A stretch of 10,276 nucleotides of DNA. Source: an uncultured Eubacterium sp. Lineage in GTDB: Bacteria > Bacillota > Clostridia > Lachnospirales > Lachnospiraceae. Below, piece by piece: positions 6,875 to 10,276 of the stretch; positions within the stretch are counted from its first letter, which is position 1, and each line of letters opens with the position of its first letter. The translations under genes were made by a program, and so were the position numbers. The DNA is taken from positions 1 to 10,276 of the forward strand of contig USBB01000048.1 of NCBI GenBank assembly GCA_900552795.1. The letters are read 5' to 3'. The notes under the pieces were generated by a model. The model saw only the letters and a program-made list of their open reading frames with translations, had not been told where the DNA came from and ran no database searches.

Positions 6875-7231
6875 TCACGAATCAGAAATTCCGATAACTT
6901 CCCATATTTCAGAAATAATTTCTATTTTCGATTGATCCGTAGATAATAAAATATAGACCTCGCTTGATATCCACAACCAGCACACTCTGTATATTTATTA
7001 TTATTTAGCACCTAGTCAAATCTCTTCATATCCTTTTCTTTTTTCTGAATACTTACAGTATACCCGGCTCCTGCTAGAAACCATTCCTGTAAGCGTATAC
7101 TACACTCCCCAAAATTCTTGACTTCATTGGCTTCAAAGGAATCCGCATGATTTTTACTAAACACAGAATTGGTTGATGCTATAATATCAAACTCTTCTTC
7201 CAAATAATCCAAAAAGGAATATATCCACCAT
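6875..7231 (-). pseudogene. Frameshifted small gene of unknown function
   Basis: A strong AGGGAGG site precedes an ATG at 7231, but its frame (MVDIFLFGLFGRRV) stops after 14 codons. The reading continues in the next frame from EEEFDIIAS to KDMKRFD, ending at a TAG at 7012. Past this stop the same frame goes on through YTECAGCGYQA, with a CxxC pattern. The first frame reopens at 6985 and runs to 6875 (ISSEVYILLSTDQSKI, then EIWEVIGISDS). I read this as one gene carrying a shift and a stop, or two small decayed genes. The longest intact piece is 66 codons (7012-7212, from a TTG without a ribosome site). No family is recognised. Confidence 0.4.
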
Positions 7232-7263
7232 ACCTCCCTTTATTTTATTATAGTTTAATATAG

Positions 7264-7413
7264 TTATATATTACCATAAAACCAAAGTATTTCCCTTACT
7301 TTTTCATCCAGAGGCGGCATTATCATGGAACTTCTCATATGACTAAGCAGCGAAATGCCTGTTTCCGGTAGTTCCTCTCTTAATCCAAGCAGTCTATAAC
7401 CTATCGACTTCAT
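7264..7413 (-). CDS. Small ORF of 49 codons, status unclear
   Basis: An ATG with a modest AAGGG site opens a 49-codon frame (MKSIGYRLLGLREELPETG..., ending REILWFYGNI) whose stop lies 32 bases before the start of the frameshifted gene at 7231. The protein-like composition and same-strand spacing suggest a real or recently real gene. It may instead be the tail of a longer decayed gene. No family is recognised. Confidence 0.3.
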   Translation of the reverse strand: MKSIGYRLLGLREELPETGISLLSHMRSSMIMPPLDEKVREILWFYGNI

Positions 7414-7500
7414 ATATCCCTTGTATGATAATTAGGAAGTTAATTATCATTCTTTTCTATAATTGAATAATCAATATGAATATTCTTATGCAAGCGTTAC

Positions 7501-7644
7501 CTAAAATCTGTAAACGCTCCATAGTAAGTACCTTATTCCGTGGTTTGCCAACCATTCTTTTATCTTAAGGCCTGAATGCTGACAATCGTGAATCATCCCT
7601 GCCCAGTATTGTAGTTTTGCTTAATCAATTTTTTGTCTACTCAA
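7501..7644 (-). pseudogene. IS66-family tnpA remnant
   Basis: From a TTG preceded by AGGAG the frame reads LSRQKID, a stop, AKLQYWAGMIHDCQHSG, then LKIKEWLANHGIRY. This is the start of the small IS66 accessory ORF (tnpA), where relatives have MSRQKID-K-AKLQYWA and continue into an AYYYWL segment. Here a TAA replaces the expected Lys codon, and the reading degenerates after HGIRY. The tnpB and tnpC genes of IS66 are not visible, so only a scrap of the element remains. Confidence 0.6.
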
Positions 7645-7671
7645 AATATCTGTCTCCTGTTGGGAAATTCA

Positions 7672-7700
7672 CAAAATTCGTCACAAAAACACGAATTTTG
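7672..7700. repeat. Inverted repeat with 10-bp stem
   Basis: CAAAATTCGT (7672-7681) and ACGAATTTTG (7691-7700) are perfect complements around nine bases. It lies between the IS66 tnpA remnant and the XRE remnant. It could be a terminator of the XRE gene or part of a mobile element's non-coding end; nothing decides between these. Confidence 0.4.
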
Positions 7701-7769
7701 CTAAAAATATTTTATTACAGATGAATACTGATTTTAAAGGTACTCCCATTGGAGCATTTACTCTGATTA

Positions 7770-7882
7770 TCAATTTTTCCAGCGATTTATTGTTACAGAA
7801 TTTACACCTAGTTCTCGTGCCAGTTGTTCTTGCCTATAACCTATTTAAATTCTTACTTTATTAACTTTTTCCTGAAATCCAT
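7770..7882 (-). pseudogene. XRE-type helix-turn-helix regulator remnant
   Basis: GAGAGGG and an ATG at 7882 give a proper start (MDF). A one-base shift is then needed to read QEKVNKVRI, and after a TAA codon the frame continues IGYRQEQLARELGVNSVTIN then RWKN and TGA. This is the standard helix-turn-helix of XRE/Cro-type repressors (QEQLARELGV...TINRW). The rest of the gene is missing, cut off close to the inverted repeat and IS66 scrap to the left. It lies downstream of the TIR gene and five-TM gene on the same strand, so it may once have regulated that cluster. Confidence 0.6.
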
Positions 7883-7915
7883 ATTATTCCCTCTCTCGTT
7901 AGCTCTGTAACTGTT

Positions 7916-7934
7916 ATAACATAAATCATAACAT
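7916..7934 (-). promoter_or_regulatory. Direct repeats upstream of the XRE remnant
   Basis: ATAACAT occurs twice, 12 bases apart (7916-7922 and 7928-7934), 34-52 bases upstream of the regulator's start codon. This would suit an autoregulatory binding site, but no clear -35/-10 pair could be fixed here and the repeats are AT-rich. Confidence 0.2.
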
Positions 7935-7974
7935 TTGTTTTTTTACTTACCATCCGCATTTTTCATATAAAAAT

Positions 7975-8577
7975 CTAACATAACTTTATAATAAATTTAA
8001 TAACTAATGAATGAATGAGCGTAATCCCTAAAATCCAATTTTTTATCATTATAATATTCTTATGATATATTTCTTCACTATCTTTAATACTACTAAAAGC
8101 CTCCCTTATTTTTTCACTACTATCTCCAGTATCAAACCAAATATACTTGCCTAAAAACAATGAAAATGCCATCAGCGCAATTTGTAAATTATAAAAGCTT
8201 ATAAATAGAGAACTAATAAGTGCTGACCATCCCCAAATATATTGTTTTTCACTTTCATTCAATTTATCTTCTGCTTTTTTGTCCTTAGACCATTGGTATA
8301 ATAGATTAAATAATTTTCCACTGACTACTAGCATAATACATAATACTATTCCCGATGAAATCAATATTCCATTAAAATTCTCACTCAGCATATAATATAC
8401 ACAATCTACTATAACAAATATTGTTATCACTGCCGTATAATAATTTATAATATTTTTCACAACATACATTCCTCTTGGCAGTTTATTCATTTTTAAACAT
8501 ACAATTCCTCTAACCAATACCATTATTTCAATAATATATATTACAATTGAAATTAAATGCACAAAATAACCAATCAT
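7975..8577 (-). CDS. Five-TM membrane protein next to the TIR gene
   Basis: I place the start at the ATG at 8577, four bases after GGAG. The frame stays open to a TTG at 8652, but no ribosome site precedes that. Counting from the ATG, the roughly 200-residue product has spans near residues 2-27, 46-65, 70-92, one long hydrophobic stretch at 113-145, and 179-198. Charged loops separate them, notably SKDKKAEDKLNESEK (97-111). I recognise no family or catalytic motif. It follows the STALD-TIR gene on the same strand. In TIR/STALD conflict loci a membrane protein next to the nucleotide-signal gene is often the effector, so a membrane-disrupting role is plausible but only inferred. Confidence 0.65.
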   Translation of the reverse strand: MIGYFVHLISIVIYIIEIMVLVRGIVCLKMNKLPRGMYVVKNIINYYTAVITIFVIVDCVYYMLSENFNGILISSGIVLCIMLVVSGKLFNLLYQWSKDKKAEDKLNESEKQYIWGWSALISSLFISFYNLQIALMAFSLFLGKYIWFDTGDSSEKIREAFSSIKDSEEIYHKNIIMIKNWILGITLIHSLVIKFIIKLC

Positions 8578-8707
8578 TTTTCTCCAATCATCTGCCAGAT
8601 ATGTAGCAAAACTTTTATATTTTTCATGTAAATAGACATAAAAGAAAACCAACTATGCATTTTTTAAATAAGTTCAAACCATTTATCCATAAATTAAATA
8701 TGGTAAA

Positions 8708-9520
8708 CTATATATCAGCAACTGCATCACGCACCCATTTGCCGACATCCGCAAAGCCTTCTTTTTCATTGCAATTTTCAACTGAATGAATTGGATAGAT
8801 TTCATCCAAACTTTTTGAACCAATCTTGTATTGCGATAAGAAATCCTTATCATATTGTCCAGACGAAATATCTATTAACACAAATTTATTGTTTTCCTCT
8901 ATGCTCTTTTGTATTTCTCTGCCAACCCATATACTTTTTGTCATTCCTTTACTCAATATCAGTATAGTTACGGAAGTACTTTTTATTTTTTTATCAATCC
9001 ATTGTTCAATCTTACTCTCATCACTTATCTTACCAGACTCCTTAACCGGATTTATTCCCGGTTCATCATCCAATACCGATAAGATTAATCTTGACTGCTG
9101 ATTTGCTCCAGCGAAATGAAAACTAACAAAAACATTTATCTGATTATATACATCATAACCTGATGTGTCATCATTTGAAAAAGCATCTTTCATCAATGTC
9201 TTTTTCAAATTTTGTTCTTTCTTATGTTTTTCGCTTTCAATCATCGACATAATATCATCAATCAATTGCATGCTATTGATATTCTCTTTATTTAACCTAT
9301 CAATAAAAGGTTTATGTTTGTTTTCTCTATATACTTCATTATAAATATATCTTGATGTTAACCCTGTAGCCCCTACCGGAATAATGTTTTTGACTTCTTC
9401 TACTGCTATCTCATATTCAAGATATGTACCGTCTTTATCTAATTCATCCTTTTTACTATTATTATCCTCATATAATGTCTTTCCAAATAGAAAAATGACT
9501 GTTCCACAGTCCCGGATCAA
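8708..9520 (-). CDS. STALD (SLOG)-TIR fusion related to Thoeris proteins, N-terminally truncated
   Basis: Numbering from the TTG at 9520, residues 1-65 match the C-terminal half of the STALD/SLOG fold found in ThsA: a strand TVIFLFGK (7-14), EYEIAVEE (35-42) and IIPVGATG (46-53). A helical linker follows. Residues 128-266 form a TIR domain of the DUF1863/ThsB type: VFVSFHF (130-136), IEQWIDKKIK (171-180), SVTILILS (183-190) and WVGREI (198-203), where Glu202 sits at the catalytic glutamate position. STALD binds and ThsB-type TIR domains make NAD-derived cyclic nucleotides, so a fusion could signal within one chain. The Rossmann half of STALD, with its glycine-rich loop, is absent: upstream the frame stays open only to a stop at 9623-9625 and lacks ATG or GTG. 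Probably a damaged gene; the TIR part looks intact. Confidence 0.7.
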   Translation of the reverse strand: MIRDCGTVIFLFGKTLYEDNNSKKDELDKDGTYLEYEIAVEEVKNIIPVGATGLTSRYIYNEVYRENKHKPFIDRLNKENINSMQLIDDIMSMIESEKHKKEQNLKKTLMKDAFSNDDTSGYDVYNQINVFVSFHFAGANQQSRLILSVLDDEPGINPVKESGKISDESKIEQWIDKKIKSTSVTILILSKGMTKSIWVGREIQKSIEENNKFVLIDISSGQYDKDFLSQYKIGSKSLDEIYPIHSVENCNEKEGFADVGKWVRDAVADI

Positions 9521-9630
9521 CTTTCTTCGTACTTCATTTTTTATTTTTAGTAGCAGACTGTATCGTATGTATGAAAGTATTGTAAAATAAGCATTTATTA
9601 CTTCTTTTACATAAAATACTGTCTACTACG

Positions 9631-9641
9631 TTCTCCTTTCC
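9631..9641 (-). promoter_or_regulatory. Orphan ribosome binding site upstream of the truncated STALD-TIR gene
   Basis: GGAAAGGAGAA is a strong ribosome binding site, but no usable start codon follows at normal distance. The first ATG (9612-9610) is followed at once by TAA. It may mark the former 5' end of the STALD-TIR gene, whose first part would have been lost between this site and 9520. Confidence 0.35.
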
Positions 9642-9646
9642 TAAAA

Positions 9647-9826
9647 TTATTCTTCATCCAATAGCTCTTGGCAGGTCATTGAGATGAATACGCCTAACTC
9701 AATCAATTCATTAAGATGTTTTTCTGAAAGGTCAGCATCTTTTTTCATAAGTTTTGATATTTCTGCACTCAATTCATCTGCCTGTTGCTGTATATAATAA
9801 ATCTTTTCTTTATGTTCATCATTCAT
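9647..9826 (-). CDS. Small helical protein downstream of tnpC
   Basis: This 59-residue ORF (MNDEHKEKIYYIQQQ... to SMTCQELLDEE) starts at an ATG preceded by GAGGT with eight-base spacing. It begins 10 bases after the tnpC stop codon, so the two are surely co-transcribed. The sequence is almost entirely helical and highly charged, suggesting a coiled-coil hairpin. I recognise no family. Position suggests an accessory protein of the Tn554-type module rather than cargo. Confidence 0.65.
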   Translation of the reverse strand: MNDEHKEKIYYIQQQADELSAEISKLMKKDADLSEKHLNELIELGVFISMTCQELLDEE

Positions 9827-9836
9827 AAGCGTACCT

Positions 9837-10256
9837 CTATTTCTTAGCTAATTGTTTCTTCAGTCGTTCATTCTCGGATTTTAGTTCCTCATAATCGACT
9901 AACTGAATAATCAGTTTCTTTTTGTCATCCTCTAACTTTTTAACCTGTTCCCTAAGAGTAGCAATCTTTTCGTCCTTGAGCTGTATCTTATCCTTTTTAA
10001 CAGCAACCAAATCATCTAAAGGGCTTGCCTTTGAGATTGCTCTAAGACTTAAAATACGTTCCTTAAGCTGTACATTGTTGTAAAGAGTTGCTCTTGATAC
10101 GCCTGCCTCTTTGCTTACAGTTTCAAAGTTAATAGGCTTGTTCTTTCTTTTAAGTTTATCAATAGCCTTGCTGACCTTATCAATAGTTTCTTTATTCTTT
10201 GCCTCTGCATGAGCCTTAATACCTGCAACCTGACTATCCGACACTTTCTTTGCCAT
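9837..10256 (-). CDS. tnpC: TnpC (DUF6262) of a Tn554-type transposon
   Basis: The 139-residue product has the TnpC layout. A basic N-terminus comes first, then a helix-turn-helix-like segment (INFETVSKEAGVSRATLYNN, 42-61) followed by VQLKERILSLR. A long C-terminal coiled coil (about 84-137) is rich in Lys, Glu and Leu. Tn554 TnpC is about 125 residues with the same VS...GVSR.TLYNN core. It assists the two tyrosine recombinases TnpA and TnpB and influences transposition efficiency and orientation. The ATG follows GGAGGT with eight-base spacing. TnpA and TnpB should be encoded immediately upstream, beyond the right edge, and cargo genes lie downstream, as seen here. Only the tnpC part of the module is in view. 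Confidence 0.85.
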   Translation of the reverse strand: MAKKVSDSQVAGIKAHAEAKNKETIDKVSKAIDKLKRKNKPINFETVSKEAGVSRATLYNNVQLKERILSLRAISKASPLDDLVAVKKDKIQLKDEKIATLREQVKKLEDDKKKLIIQLVDYEELKSENERLKKQLAKK

Positions 10257-10276
10257 TTAACTGCACCTCCAGACTT

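Noticed and set aside
7345..7359. LPETG within the 49-codon small ORF, resembling a sortase signal
   Set aside because: No signal peptide, and no hydrophobic span plus basic tail after it; the match is chance.
8578..8652. N-terminal extension of the five-TM protein to the TTG at 8652
   Set aside because: No ribosome binding site precedes the TTG and a stop codon is directly upstream; the ATG at 8577 with GGAG is better, though the extension cannot be excluded.
9647..9826. Resemblance of the small helical protein to Spo0E-like phosphatases
   Set aside because: Size and helical hairpin fit, but the SQELD signature is absent and the operon context points to the transposition module.

Overview
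The window is AT-rich DNA (roughly a third G+C over most of its length) with strong AGGAGG-type ribosome binding sites, sigma-A-like promoters and TTG/GTG starts. It looks like a low-GC Firmicute, most likely a gut Clostridia/Lachnospiraceae member; the IS256-type and IS66-type remnants fit that group. Nothing here is housekeeping. It is an accessory island that appears to be cargo behind a Tn554-type transposition module.

Left edge (1-540): a promoter and the first codons of a gene leaving the window on the minus strand, then about 300 bases of non-coding DNA holding several strong inverted repeats, including a possible three-way junction.

Left operon (539-3330, minus strand): a ComEC-like metallo-beta-lactamase (MBL) fold protein, a 175-residue protein with a possible caspase/CHAT-like His/Cys pair, a four-TM protein with a large cytosolic loop, and a five-TM protein. 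The first three genes overlap or nearly touch. I read this as a candidate, as far as I know undescribed, sensor/protease/membrane-effector conflict system; that reading is inference. A divergent promoter region with two palindromes separates it from a plus-strand AAA_15-type (COG1106) ATPase at 3550-4923.

Middle (5012-6240): an IS256-family copy whose transposase has an in-frame deletion that removes the expected catalytic glutamate.

Right part (6239-9826, minus strand): a four-TM protein coupled to a 35-residue ORF; a gene graveyard at 6875-7882 (a frameshifted small gene, a small ORF of unclear status, an IS66 tnpA remnant, an XRE-type regulator remnant); a five-TM protein; and a STALD(SLOG)-TIR fusion related to Thoeris components that lacks the N-terminal half of its STALD domain. 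A small helical protein and tnpC (DUF6262) of a Tn554-type module close the window; tnpA and tnpB would lie just beyond the right edge.

Together the genes suggest a defence island in flux: intact-looking candidate systems (MBL operon, AAA ATPase) lie next to a decapitated TIR system, dead insertion sequences and broken regulators.
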